Shown here piece after piece: positions 47,067 through 55,599 of a stretch of DNA of 64,000 bases. Source of the DNA: Pseudoduganella flava (lineage in GTDB: Bacteria; Pseudomonadota; Gammaproteobacteria; Burkholderiales; Burkholderiaceae_D). Where the stretch lies: positions 62,001 to 126,000 of the forward strand of contig NZ_VLKW01000005.1 of NCBI RefSeq assembly GCF_007830495.1. The letters are read 5' to 3'. The notes beneath the pieces are model-generated. The model was not told where the DNA came from. It saw nothing but the letters and a program-made list of their open reading frames with translations, and did not search any database. The translations under genes were made by a program, and so were the position numbers. Position 1 is the stretch's first letter. Every line of letters starts with the position of its first letter.

Positions 47067-47942
47067 ATGAAACGACAGATGCTGGTCACCCGTGTCGTCA
47101 CCTGTGCCGCGGCGCTGGTCCTTGCCGCTTGCGCATCCACGACGAAACCGGGCGCCGTCGGCGTGCAGCGGCAGCAGTTGATGCTCGTTTCGGCGGAAAC
47201 CGTCGAGCGGATGGCGCTGGTCAACTACACGCAGCAGAACCGCGATGCCCAGCTGGCGGGCCGGCTCGTGACGAAAGGCCCGGAATACGAACGGCTGAAG
47301 CGGATCGCGGCGCGGCTGCAGGGCCAGGTGACGACGTTCCGCGACGATGCGGCGAAATGGAACTGGCAGCTGGCGCTGATCGATGCGCCGGTGATCAACG
47401 CCACTTGCGCGCCGGGCGGCAAGATCACGTTCTACACGGGATTGCTGCGCCAACTCAAGTTGAACGACGACGAGGTGGCGATGGTGATGGGCCATGAAAT
47501 CGCCCATGCGCTGCGCGAACACGGGCGCGAACGGGTGTCGCGCGCCGTGGCGCAGAACACGTTGACGACGGCCGCGCTGACGGCGGCGCCGAGCACGGAA
47601 GCGCAGGTGCAGGCCGCGGGCGCCGTCGCGCATTACCTGTTCATGTTGCCGAACTCGCGGCAGAACGAATCGGAGGCCGATGCGATGGGCCTGGAACTGG
47701 CGGCCCGCGCCGGCTACAAGCCCGACGCGGCGCCCGCCGTGTGGCGCAAGATGGCGGCGCTGGGCCACGGCAAGCGCACGCCAGGCAGTCAGGCCACCGG
47801 CAGCGAGCCGCCGGAATTCGCGTCGACCCACCCGTCGCACCAGACCCGCATCGCCGAGCTGACGGCGATGCTGCCGAAGGTGATGCCGCTGTACCAGGCG
47901 GCCAGCGCGAACAAGCCCGCCAAGGCGGCGAAGGGTAAATAA
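47067..47942 (+). CDS. M48 family metalloprotease lipoprotein
   Basis: A 291-residue zinc protease. The lipobox LAAC puts the lipidated cysteine at residue 22. The catalytic HEIAH motif is at 143-147, with the third ligand in NESEADAMGLEL. NATCAPGGKITFYTGLL is the usual M48 strand before the active site. Relatives such as LoiP and YcaL act in outer-membrane protein quality control. ATG 47067 follows CGGAGGTTGCA. It converges on the next gene with a two-base gap. Confidence 0.9.
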   Translation: MKRQMLVTRVVTCAAALVLAACASTTKPGAVGVQRQQLMLVSAETVERMALVNYTQQNRDAQLAGRLVTKGPEYERLKRIAARLQGQVTTFRDDAAKWNWQLALIDAPVINATCAPGGKITFYTGLLRQLKLNDDEVAMVMGHEIAHALREHGRERVSRAVAQNTLTTAALTAAPSTEAQVQAAGAVAHYLFMLPNSRQNESEADAMGLELAARAGYKPDAAPAVWRKMAALGHGKRTPGSQATGSEPPEFASTHPSHQTRIAELTAMLPKVMPLYQAASANKPAKAAKGK

Positions 47943-47944
47943 GC

Positions 47945-48439
47945 TCAGGGCGCGAGCTTCAGTTCCCAGTAGCCGACATCGACCCAGCGCCCGAACTTGA
48001 AGCCCACTTCCGAGAAGTGGGCCACCTTGCGGTACCCCATCTTTTCATGCAGCGCGACGCTGGCCTCGTTCGGCTGGGCGATGCCGGCGATCGCCAGGTG
48101 GCAGCCGGCCGCGCGCAGGCGTTCCAGCAGCGCGACGTACAGCGCGGTGCCGTGGCCCTTGCGGCCGTGCGCCGGCGCCAGGTACACCGTCGTCTCCACC
48201 GAGAACCGGTAAGCGTGGCGCACGCGCCATTTCGTCGCGTACGCATAGCCGGCGATCGACCCGTCGTCGTGTTCCAGCACAAGCCACGGCAGGCCGCCGT
48301 CCTGCACGCCCTGGACGCGCGTACGCATTTCCTCGACGCTCACGGCTTCCTCTTCGAAGCTGATCGTGCTGTCTGCGATGTAGGGGTTGTAGATGGCGGC
48401 GATGGCTGCGGCATCGGCGGGGTTGGCGTCGCGGATCAA
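47945..48439 (-). CDS. GNAT acetyltransferase, Pat-type
   Basis: A 164-residue acetyltransferase of the phosphinothricin-type group, starting IRDANPADAAAIAAIYNPYI and containing GRKGHGTALYVALL (CoA loop) and HEKMGYRKVAHFSEVGFKFGRW. The best start is TTG 48439, because GAGGAG lies five bases ahead; no ATG or GTG fits the domain start. It is paralogous in type to the enzyme at 36012. The substrate is unknown. Confidence 0.83.
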   Translation of the reverse strand: MIRDANPADAAAIAAIYNPYIADSTISFEEEAVSVEEMRTRVQGVQDGGLPWLVLEHDDGSIAGYAYATKWRVRHAYRFSVETTVYLAPAHGRKGHGTALYVALLERLRAAGCHLAIAGIAQPNEASVALHEKMGYRKVAHFSEVGFKFGRWVDVGYWELKLAP

Positions 48440-48538
48440 GCTGGCTCCTCGGTTGGTAGGGACAGGAGGACAATAAAGGCTCGCGCGCCACCCGTCAACG
48501 GCGGGGTAAGATGGGCGATCGGACAAAGGAGCGCTGCG

Positions 48539-49042
48539 ATGAACGGAAAAGCGATGCTGGCGCCGCTGCTGGCGGCCGCCGCGCTGGGAGGTGGTACGGC
48601 AAGGGGAGAAGCGTTGGACCAGGTACAGATGCTGCTTGCGCTGGATGCGCCGCCGGCCGACGGCCACGTGCGCCTGCGCATCGAGCTGACAAACCGCGGC
48701 AAGACGCCGGTCCTGGTGCCGCGCGCGATCGCCGCGATGGACCGGCTCTTGGGTAACGTCTTCATCGTCAAGGACGCGGTGACGGGCGAGACGGTGCAAT
48801 ACGAGGGCCCGATGGTCAAGCGCGGCCCGCTGACGGCCGCCGACTATCTCGCGCTGCAGCCAGGCCAGCGCCACCAGCACGTGATCGACATCGGCCCGGC
48901 CTACGGCTTCAGGCCCGGCACGCACACCTATTCGGTGTCCTATGCCGGGCACTACCTGACCGATGCGAAGGCGCTGGCCGGCACCGGAGCGCCGGGCATT
49001 CCGCTGACGGCACCGCCGTTCACGTTCACGTACACGCGCTGA
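48539..49042 (+). CDS. Free-standing relative of the M35 protease N-terminal domain
   Basis: A 167-residue exported protein (signal peptide about 1-23, ending GGTARG). Its body lines up with the N-terminal domain of the M35 protease encoded just downstream on the other strand. The pair YEGPMVKRGPLTAADYLALQPG here and YEGKHVKRPAPTAADYVTLQPG there (each quoted in part of a longer match) shares YEG, VKR, TAADY and LQPG in order. There is no protease domain. It could be an inhibitor, chaperone or decoy for the protease, or a leftover duplication. ATG 48539 follows AAAGGAGCG. Confidence 0.7.
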   Translation: MNGKAMLAPLLAAAALGGGTARGEALDQVQMLLALDAPPADGHVRLRIELTNRGKTPVLVPRAIAAMDRLLGNVFIVKDAVTGETVQYEGPMVKRGPLTAADYLALQPGQRHQHVIDIGPAYGFRPGTHTYSVSYAGHYLTDAKALAGTGAPGIPLTAPPFTFTYTR

Positions 49043-49064
49043 CGGCGGCTGGCCGCGGCAGGAC

Positions 49065-50156
49065 TTACGGCAGCGCCGGTGTATTCTCGCCGAAGTATTC
49101 GTGCGAGTCGGCGTTGTCGATCGCACGCGACGGGTTGCTGATCGCCAGCGAGGCCGCGGCGGACTGGCCATAGGCCCAGTCATCCGTGGCTGCCACGACG
49201 TTGAAGTGGCTCGTCTCGTGCACCAGCGTGCCGCCCTTCGAGTCGGTGCCGGACAGCGGGGCGCTCCAGAACGCGTTGCAGACGTAGATCTTGTACGGCT
49301 GCGTCGGATACACGTAGGCGTAGTAGCTCTCCTGGCAGCTGCAATCGACGACGATCGGCTTGTTGTCCAGCGCATCCTTGATGTTCGCGAAGTGCGACTT
49401 CACGGTGGCGGAGCGCGTCGAGTTGTAGGTGCCGAACCACTTCGTGTAGCGCTGCCCCGCGGTGCCCGCGTTCAGGTACGAGACCGCGCCGTTCGCCATG
49501 GTTTTCGCGGCGCTGATCGCGGACGTGATCGTCGACTGCTGCGATGCGCTGCACTGGCTGAACGCCAGGCTCGCTTCACCGGTCGGAATCGGCACCGAGC
49601 GCTTCTGGTTGGTGCCCTCGATCCACACCTGCACCGGCGCGGATTGCAGCAGGTCATCCTCATCCACCTGCACGCCCTTGGCCGCGTCTTCCGCTTCGGT
49701 TTTCGCCACCTTGTCCGGCCGCACGCCGGTCTTCGTCAGCACGTCCGGCGCATGGGTACGGAAGCGGATCGCGTAATCGCCCGTCATCGACAGGTCGTAG
49801 ATCGCCGACAGTTCGACCTTCGCCGAATACGATTTACCCGGTTGCAGCGTGACGTAGTCTGCCGCGGTCGGGGCGGGGCGCTTCACGTGCTTGCCTTCAT
49901 AGGCCACCGGCACACCATCGCGGCTGACGTCGAACAGCGATTCCTCGATCGCCCCGAACGGCGTGTGCCATTTCAGCAGGCGCTGCGGCGCGGAAGTCGT
50001 GTTGGTCAGCGTAACGCGCACGACCAGGTCCTCGCCCGGCCCGAGGCTTTGCTTGTCCGTGCTGACCGTTGCCGTGATACCCGAAGCCGCATAGGCGGAC
50101 ATGCTGAACGCCGCCGTCATGACAGAACCGCCCAACCAGACGATGTATTTCCTCAT
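49065..50156 (-). CDS. M35 peptidyl-Lys-type metalloendopeptidase
   Basis: A 363-residue secreted aspzincin protease. A signal peptide (about 1-24) is followed by a beta-rich pro/N-domain (about 25-135) and the catalytic domain. Zinc ligands are H313 and H317 in HETSH with E314 catalytic, and an Asp at 325 or 326 in VAATDDWAYG. NADSHEYFGENTP near the end and YAYVYPTQPYKIYVC are features of peptidyl-Lys endopeptidases such as the fungal MEPs. Cysteines in DCSCQ and YVCNAF may pair. ATG 50156 has ACAGGAGTCGG ahead. Confidence 0.88.
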   Translation of the reverse strand: MRKYIVWLGGSVMTAAFSMSAYAASGITATVSTDKQSLGPGEDLVVRVTLTNTTSAPQRLLKWHTPFGAIEESLFDVSRDGVPVAYEGKHVKRPAPTAADYVTLQPGKSYSAKVELSAIYDLSMTGDYAIRFRTHAPDVLTKTGVRPDKVAKTEAEDAAKGVQVDEDDLLQSAPVQVWIEGTNQKRSVPIPTGEASLAFSQCSASQQSTITSAISAAKTMANGAVSYLNAGTAGQRYTKWFGTYNSTRSATVKSHFANIKDALDNKPIVVDCSCQESYYAYVYPTQPYKIYVCNAFWSAPLSGTDSKGGTLVHETSHFNVVAATDDWAYGQSAAASLAISNPSRAIDNADSHEYFGENTPALP

Positions 50157-50471
50157 TGCCGACTCCTGTAGTGAAAGTTGAATGGAACACCGGTGGCACC
50201 GGTGGAAAATCATCGTCACATGGAGCTTAAATATAAGTCAACACTGTTAAATCGGAAGCGATCCCGAGTGCGGCGCTGCCGCAACACAGGGGCTATAAAT
50301 GGGACAAAGTGCCCAAGAATGTTAAATTTTGAACATTCTGCCTGTGCAAGAGCTTATGCGTATAAGCCATGCCGGTGCCGTGCGGCTCGCCTTGCCGTTG
50401 ACGTACGCCGTTTCACGTACGCCACTTCCAACGCGTCGTTACAATGGGGAATCAACCTTTGGAGGACCGCC
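50157..50471. other. 315-base divergent regulatory region
   Basis: The gap between the M35 protease and the usp cluster is more AT-rich than its surroundings. It holds AGAATGTT-N8-AACATTCT (50316-50339), a TATAAA hexamer (50294-50299), and a direct repeat ACGTACGCC (near 50400 and 50416). No coding frame with a binding site is apparent, and no FNR-type TTGAT-N4-ATCAA box is visible. Confidence 0.5.
50316..50339. promoter_or_regulatory. Inverted repeat upstream of the usp cluster
   Basis: AGAATGTT, eight-base spacer AAATTTTG, then AACATTCT. The arms match perfectly and the whole is AT-rich, 130 bases before the usp start. It is a candidate operator for the five-gene cluster; the regulator is unknown. 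Confidence 0.4.
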
Positions 50472-50954
50472 ATGTACACACGTATCCTGGTACCGCTCGA
50501 CGGCAGCGCCACCGCCCGCCACGCGCTCGATCACGCCGCCGCCCTGGCGCGGCTGACGGGCGCCCCCCTCGTGCTGCTGCATGTCGTCGAGGAGCTGGAT
50601 CACTGCTCCGGCTTCGAGCCGGCCACCGTCTACGTGCGGGACGTGGAACCGGCCTTCCTCGCCGCCGGGCAGGCGTTGCTCGACCAGGCCGCGGACGGGT
50701 TGCGGCTGGGCGGCCTTGCCGTCGAGACGGTGCTGATCGAATGCAAGGGCCAGAGCGTGGCGGCGCGCATCGTCGAGCAGGCCGCCGCCACCCGGTGCGA
50801 CATCGTTGTGATGGGCACCCACGGCCGGCGTGGCCTCGGCCGCGTGCTGATCGGCAGCGACGCCGAGCAGGTCGCGCGGCTGGCGCCTGTACCGGTACTG
50901 CTGGTGCGGCAAAGCCATGCCGCCGGCACGACGCCGGCACAGCAAGCCGGGTAA
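50472..50954 (+). CDS. Universal stress protein (UspA family)
   Basis: A 160-residue Usp-fold protein. MYTRILVPLDGSATARHAL opens the domain, and the ATP-binding loop GTHGRRGLGRVLIGS (G-x2-G-x9-G-S) is complete, so this is the nucleotide-binding type. ATG 50472 follows TTTGGAGGACCGCC, a very strong binding site. It is the first gene of the cluster; the next gene starts nine bases after its stop. In many proteobacteria Usp proteins accompany low-oxygen or starvation metabolism genes. Confidence 0.9.
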   Translation: MYTRILVPLDGSATARHALDHAAALARLTGAPLVLLHVVEELDHCSGFEPATVYVRDVEPAFLAAGQALLDQAADGLRLGGLAVETVLIECKGQSVAARIVEQAAATRCDIVVMGTHGRRGLGRVLIGSDAEQVARLAPVPVLLVRQSHAAGTTPAQQAG

Positions 50955-50963
50955 GGGGGCGCC

Positions 50964-51851
50964 ATGCAACGACTGATTTTTGCGCTGCCCGGCAATGAAG
51001 CCTTCGCCGGCGCCCTGGCGAGGCACTGCGACGGGGAACTGGGCCGCATCGAAACGCGAGCCTTCCCCGATGGCGAAAGCTATGTGCGGCTGCACGGCGC
51101 GCCGCAGGGGCGGCCGGTGGACATCGTCTGTACGCTCGAGCGACCGGACACGCAGTTCCTGCCGCTGGCATTCACCGCCGATGCGGCCCGCGAACTGGGC
51201 GCGAGCGAGGTCAACCTGGTGGCACCCTACCTGGCCTATATGCGGCAGGACAAGCGCTTCCAGGACGGCGAAGCGGTAACGTCGCGCACGTTCGCCCGCC
51301 TCGTCTCGAGCACGTTCGACAGCCTCGTCACCGTCGACCCGCACCTGCACCGCTATCCGGCGCTGGCCGCCGTGTACACGATCCCCACGATCACGCTGCA
51401 GGCCGCGCCGCTGCTGGCCGACTGGATCGGCGGCCACGTCGCGGCACCGCTGATCGTCGGCCCCGACGAGGAAAGCGCGCAGTGGGCCGGGGCGATCGCC
51501 CGCCGCATCGACGCGCCGTACGCGGTGCTCACGAAGACGCGCCATGGCGACCGCCACGTCGAGATCGCCGTGCCCGACCTGTCCGCATGGCGCGACCGCA
51601 CCCCAGTGCTGGTCGACGACATCGCGTCGTCCGGCCGCACACTGGCGGTGGCGGCACAGCAGCTGGCGGGGCAGGGCCTGCGCCAGCCCGAATGCGCGGT
51701 GGTGCATGCGCTGTTCGGGGCCGATACCTGGAACACGCTGCGCCCGCTGTTCGCGCGGCTCGTCTCGACGGATACGGTGCCGCACCCGAGCAATGGCATC
51801 AGCGTGGCGGGCCTGGTCGCCGATGCGATCGTCCACCGTGCGTGGGACTGA
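50964..51851 (+). CDS. Ribose-phosphate pyrophosphokinase-like protein
   Basis: A 295-residue PRPP synthetase homologue of the shorter, archaeal-like class. FPDGESY near residue 35 and YMRQDKRFQDGEAVTSR near 93 match the ATP/ribose-5-phosphate site. VDPHLHRY replaces the usual VDxHxxQ. The PRPP loop is VLVDDIASSGRTL, where housekeeping enzymes read VDDMxDTAGT. This is unlikely to be the housekeeping prs. It may make PRPP, or run the reaction in reverse to recover ribose 5-phosphate. It lies between usp and the phosphoketolase-like gene. Confidence 0.83.
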   Translation: MQRLIFALPGNEAFAGALARHCDGELGRIETRAFPDGESYVRLHGAPQGRPVDIVCTLERPDTQFLPLAFTADAARELGASEVNLVAPYLAYMRQDKRFQDGEAVTSRTFARLVSSTFDSLVTVDPHLHRYPALAAVYTIPTITLQAAPLLADWIGGHVAAPLIVGPDEESAQWAGAIARRIDAPYAVLTKTRHGDRHVEIAVPDLSAWRDRTPVLVDDIASSGRTLAVAAQQLAGQGLRQPECAVVHALFGADTWNTLRPLFARLVSTDTVPHPSNGISVAGLVADAIVHRAWD

Positions 51852-51885
51852 GGCCGATGCAACGTACAGCGGCAGGGAGAACAGC

Positions 51886-54195
51886 ATGACAGGCAATACC
51901 CAACGCCAGCGCTGGCTGGATGGCCACGGACCGATCCGGCACGTCCCGGACACGGTCGCCCTGGTGAACGACGTGATCGCGCAATTGACCGCCGATGGAC
52001 AGGAGGCCGGGCGCGCCTACGCGCTGCTGGCGGCGGGCGACCGGCTGGCCTGTGCGGCGATGAACGTCGTGGCGCACATGACCTACGCGCGCCGCATCGA
52101 CATGGAAGGCGGGCCGCTGGCCGCCGCGGACTTCAAGCCCCATCCGGAAGGCCACACGGGTGGCGCGCTGAACATGGTGCCGGCGTTCGTCGGCTACCTG
52201 CTGGCCAATGCGCTGACGGCGACGACGCGGGGCTGGCTGATGGGGCAGGGCCATTGCGTGGCCGCGATCGAGGCGGTCAATGCGCTGACCGGCGACGTGT
52301 CCGCGACCCAGCGCGGGCGCTACGACGCGAGCGCCGCCGGCTTGTCGCGGCTGATCGCCGACTTCTATTCGTATGCGATGGATGCCGAGGGCCGTCCGGC
52401 CGTGCCGGTGGGCAGTCATGCCGGGCCGCACACGGCCGGCGCCGTGTCGGAAGGCGGCTACCTAGGCTTCGCGGGGCTGCAGTACGTGCACATGCCGCTG
52501 CCGGGCGAACGGCTGGTGGCGTTCCTCAGCGACGGCGCGTTCGAGGAGCAGCGCGGCTCGGACTGGGCGCCGCGCTGGTGGCGTGCCGAGGACAGCGGCC
52601 TGGTCGTCCCGGTCATGATCCTGAACGGCCGGCGCATCGAGCAGCGCACCCAGATCACGCAGTCCGGCGGGGCACGCTGGCTGGCCGAGGACCGCGCCCA
52701 CCAGGGCTTCGCACCGCTGCGCGTGGACGGCCGCGACCCGGCCGCCATCGCGGTCGCGATCGTCGCGGCGGAACGGGCGTTGCAGCGCTTCGCGGCGGAC
52801 CCTGAGCGCCGTTATCCGGCACCGCTGCCCTATGTAATAGCGGAAACGGAGAAGGGTTACGGTTTTCCCGGCGCCGGCACCAATGCCGCGCACAACCTGC
52901 CGCTGGTGGCCAATCCCCATGACGATCCCGTCGCGCGCGACTTGTTCAATGCCGGCGCGGCCGCGCTGTTCGTCGCGCCGGACGAATTGCGCGCCGCGCT
53001 GCGCACGCTGGATACGCACGCGGCGCAGGGCCGGGAACGGGAGAGTCGCCATCCAATGGCGCGGCGCCACCCGCCGGCTCCCGCGCTGCCAACGCCGGCC
53101 TGGGACACGGTGGACAGCACGGGCAGCGCGATGGCGGCGCTGGACCGCTGGTTCGTGGCGCTGGTGCGTGCCAATCCGGGCCTGCGGGTACGGGTCGGCA
53201 ATCCCGATGAACTGGCCAGCAACAAGATGGTCGGCACGCTGGCGCTGCTCAAGCACCGCGTCAACGAACCGGAAGCGGGCGTGCCGGAAGACCGGCTGGG
53301 CGCCGTGATCACGGCGCTGAACGAGGAGGCGGTGGCGGCGGCCGCGCTGGGCAACAAGGGCGGCCTGAACCTGATCGTCAGCTACGAGGCGTTCGCCGTG
53401 AAGATGCTCGGCGTGCTGCGCCAGGAAGCGATCTTCGCGCGGCGCCAACAGGAACTGGGCCAACCGGCCGGCTGGCTGCCGGTGCCGCTCGTCGTCACGT
53501 CGCATACGTGGGAAAACGCGAAGAACGAACAGTCGCACCAGGACACGACGGTCGGCGAAGCGCTGCTGGGCGAAATGTCCGACACGATGCGCGTGCTGTT
53601 CCCCGTCGACGGCAATACCGCCGTGGCGGCCCTGCGCGCGTTGTACGGCGGGCGCGGGCAACTGGCCTGCATGGTCGTCTCCAAGCGGGACATGCCGACC
53701 CGCTTCGACGGCGCCGCGGCCGAGGCGTTGATGCGCGATGGCGCGGCCCACGTCGCGGGGCAGCCGGCCGGCGCGGCGGTGCAGCTCGTGGCGCTCGGCG
53801 CCTACCAGCTGGACGAAGCGCTGAAGGCGCACGCGTGGCTCGCGCGGCACGGCGTGGCCGCGTGCGTGACGGTCGTCATCGAACCGGGCCGGCTGCGGCG
53901 CGGGCGCGACGCCATTGAGGCCGCGTTCACGCTGTCCGATGCGGCGCTGCACGCGCTGTTCCCGCCCGGCTTGCCGCGCGTGCTGTTGTGCCACACGCGC
54001 CCTGAACCGATGCTGGGCGTGCTGCGGCGGCTGGACGGCGGCCCGGCCAGCACCGAGGCGCTGGGCTACATCGGCCGGGGCGGCACGCTCGACGTGCCTG
54101 GGATGCTGCTGGCGAACCGCTGCACGTGGGCCCATGCGGTGCACGCCGCCGCCCGGGTCAGCGGCTGGCAGGACGCCGAGCTGCCGCGGCCGTGA
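51886..54195 (+). CDS. Phosphoketolase-family protein with altered active site
   Basis: A 769-residue protein of the xylulose-5-phosphate/fructose-6-phosphate phosphoketolase fold. Late motifs align well: NPDELASNKM, ALNEEAVAAAAL with GGLNLIVSYEAFAVKM, and SHTWENAKNEQSHQD. But the TPP site differs. The usual GDGEAETGPLAT is here SDGAFEEQRGSDW, and the GPGHGGPA loop is GQGHCVAA. The N-terminal GHTGGALNMVP keeps the first histidine. So it is a TPP-enzyme relative whose reaction may not be the classical cleavage to acetyl phosphate. I have a tentative memory that some databases label this branch a xylulose-5-phosphate 3-epimerase. ATG 51886 follows AGGGAGAACAGC. Confidence 0.78.
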   Translation: MTGNTQRQRWLDGHGPIRHVPDTVALVNDVIAQLTADGQEAGRAYALLAAGDRLACAAMNVVAHMTYARRIDMEGGPLAAADFKPHPEGHTGGALNMVPAFVGYLLANALTATTRGWLMGQGHCVAAIEAVNALTGDVSATQRGRYDASAAGLSRLIADFYSYAMDAEGRPAVPVGSHAGPHTAGAVSEGGYLGFAGLQYVHMPLPGERLVAFLSDGAFEEQRGSDWAPRWWRAEDSGLVVPVMILNGRRIEQRTQITQSGGARWLAEDRAHQGFAPLRVDGRDPAAIAVAIVAAERALQRFAADPERRYPAPLPYVIAETEKGYGFPGAGTNAAHNLPLVANPHDDPVARDLFNAGAAALFVAPDELRAALRTLDTHAAQGRERESRHPMARRHPPAPALPTPAWDTVDSTGSAMAALDRWFVALVRANPGLRVRVGNPDELASNKMVGTLALLKHRVNEPEAGVPEDRLGAVITALNEEAVAAAALGNKGGLNLIVSYEAFAVKMLGVLRQEAIFARRQQELGQPAGWLPVPLVVTSHTWENAKNEQSHQDTTVGEALLGEMSDTMRVLFPVDGNTAVAALRALYGGRGQLACMVVSKRDMPTRFDGAAAEALMRDGAAHVAGQPAGAAVQLVALGAYQLDEALKAHAWLARHGVAACVTVVIEPGRLRRGRDAIEAAFTLSDAALHALFPPGLPRVLLCHTRPEPMLGVLRRLDGGPASTEALGYIGRGGTLDVPGMLLANRCTWAHAVHAAARVSGWQDAELPRP

Positions 54196-54240
54196 CGGGG
54201 AACACCTGGCTTCATACGAACAACGAAGAATGGATTGCAT

Positions 54241-55599
54241 ATGCTTACACTGACTAGCCTGGGCGGTGCCGGTACGGTCACCGGCTCGAAACACCTGCTC
54301 ACCTATGGCGACACGAATCTGCTGGTCGACTGCGGCCTGTTCCAGGGCCTGAAGAACCTGCGCGAACTGAACTGGCAGCGCCTCTCCACCGACCCGCGCA
54401 CGATCGACGGCGTGGTGCTGACCCACGCGCACCTCGACCACAGCGGCTACCTGCCGCGTCTCGCGCTGGACGGCTTCGCGGGCAGCATCGTCGCCACCCG
54501 TGCGACGCGCGACGTGGCCGAGCTGCTACTGCTCGATAGCGCCTGGCTGCAGGAGAAGGATGCGGAATTCGCCAACCGCAAGGGGTACTCGAAGCACCAT
54601 CCGGCGCTGCCGCTGTACACGGTCGAGGACGCGGAGCGCGTGATGAAGCAGTTCCAGCCGGTGGCGCTGCACCAGCCGATCGCCTTGCCGGGCGGCGCGC
54701 AACTGCGGTTCCGCCGGGCCGGCCACATTCTCGGCGCGGCCACGGCGCAGATCGACGTCGGCGGCCAGCGCATCGTCTTCTCCGGCGACCTGGGGCGCTA
54801 CGACGACCCGGTGCTGCACGATCCGGAGAGCGTGCCCGCGGCCGACTACGTGGTGATCGAATCGACCTACGGCAACCGCCGCCACGACCGCTCCGATCCC
54901 GTTGCGGCGCTGGGCGAGATCATCACCCGCACGGTGCGGCGCGGCGGCACCGTCGTCGTGCCGGCATTCGCCGTGGGCCGTGCGCAGTCGCTGATCCACG
55001 ACCTGTGGCTGCTGCGCCAGCGCGGCGGCCTGGCCAATGTGCCGGTCTTCCTGGACAGCCCGATGGCCACCAGCGCGACCGAGCTGCTGCAGAAGTATCA
55101 CGACGAGCACAAGCTGCCCAGCGCGGCATTCGAGGCCGCATTCTCGGCCGTCACGTACGTGCGCGACGTCGAGGAGTCGAAGGCGTTGTCCGCCAACCGT
55201 TATCCGAAGGTGATCATCTCGGCAAGCGGCATGGCCACCGGCGGACGGGTGCTGCACCATATCGCGGCGTTCGCGTCGGACCATCGCAACACCCTGCTGT
55301 TCTCCGGCTACCAGGCGATGGGCACGCGCGGCCGCAAGCTGCTCGAGGGAGCGCGCGACGTGAAGATCCATGGCAGCTGGGTGCCCGTGCATGCCGAGGT
55401 GGCGGAACTGCCGATGCTGTCGGCCCACGCGGACAGCGATGAACTGCTGCGCTGGCTGGGCGGCTTCGACAAGCCGCCGCGCCGCCTGTTCATCGTGCAC
55501 GGCGAACCGGAAGCGTCGGAGGCGCTGCGCGAGCGGGTCCAGCGCGAGCTGGGCTGGCAAGCCAGCGTCGTGCTGCAAGGCGAAAGGTACGCGCTGTGA
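54241..55599 (+). CDS. Beta-CASP MBL-fold RNase (CPSF-like)
   Basis: A 452-residue metallo-beta-lactamase-fold ribonuclease. Motif 2 is THAHLDHSG (61-69); other metal ligands are in GHILGAA and FSGDLGRYDDP. The beta-CASP insert includes STYGNRRHD, FAVGRAQ and SASGMATGGRVLHH. The RMMBL end has SAHADSDELL and FIVHGEPEAS. The closest known group is the bacterial CPSF-like RNases. ATG 54241 is preferred over an in-frame TTG six bases earlier. Its stop overlaps the GTG of the next gene (GTGA). Confidence 0.88.
   Translation: MLTLTSLGGAGTVTGSKHLLTYGDTNLLVDCGLFQGLKNLRELNWQRLSTDPRTIDGVVLTHAHLDHSGYLPRLALDGFAGSIVATRATRDVAELLLLDSAWLQEKDAEFANRKGYSKHHPALPLYTVEDAERVMKQFQPVALHQPIALPGGAQLRFRRAGHILGAATAQIDVGGQRIVFSGDLGRYDDPVLHDPESVPAADYVVIESTYGNRRHDRSDPVAALGEIITRTVRRGGTVVVPAFAVGRAQSLIHDLWLLRQRGGLANVPVFLDSPMATSATELLQKYHDEHKLPSAAFEAAFSAVTYVRDVEESKALSANRYPKVIISASGMATGGRVLHHIAAFASDHRNTLLFSGYQAMGTRGRKLLEGARDVKIHGSWVPVHAEVAELPMLSAHADSDELLRWLGGFDKPPRRLFIVHGEPEASEALRERVQRELGWQASVVLQGERYAL

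Noticed and set aside
50964..51851. Housekeeping prs
   Set aside because: The PRPP loop and the VDPHLHRY segment differ from the usual bacterial enzyme, and the protein is shorter and clustered with a phosphoketolase-like gene.
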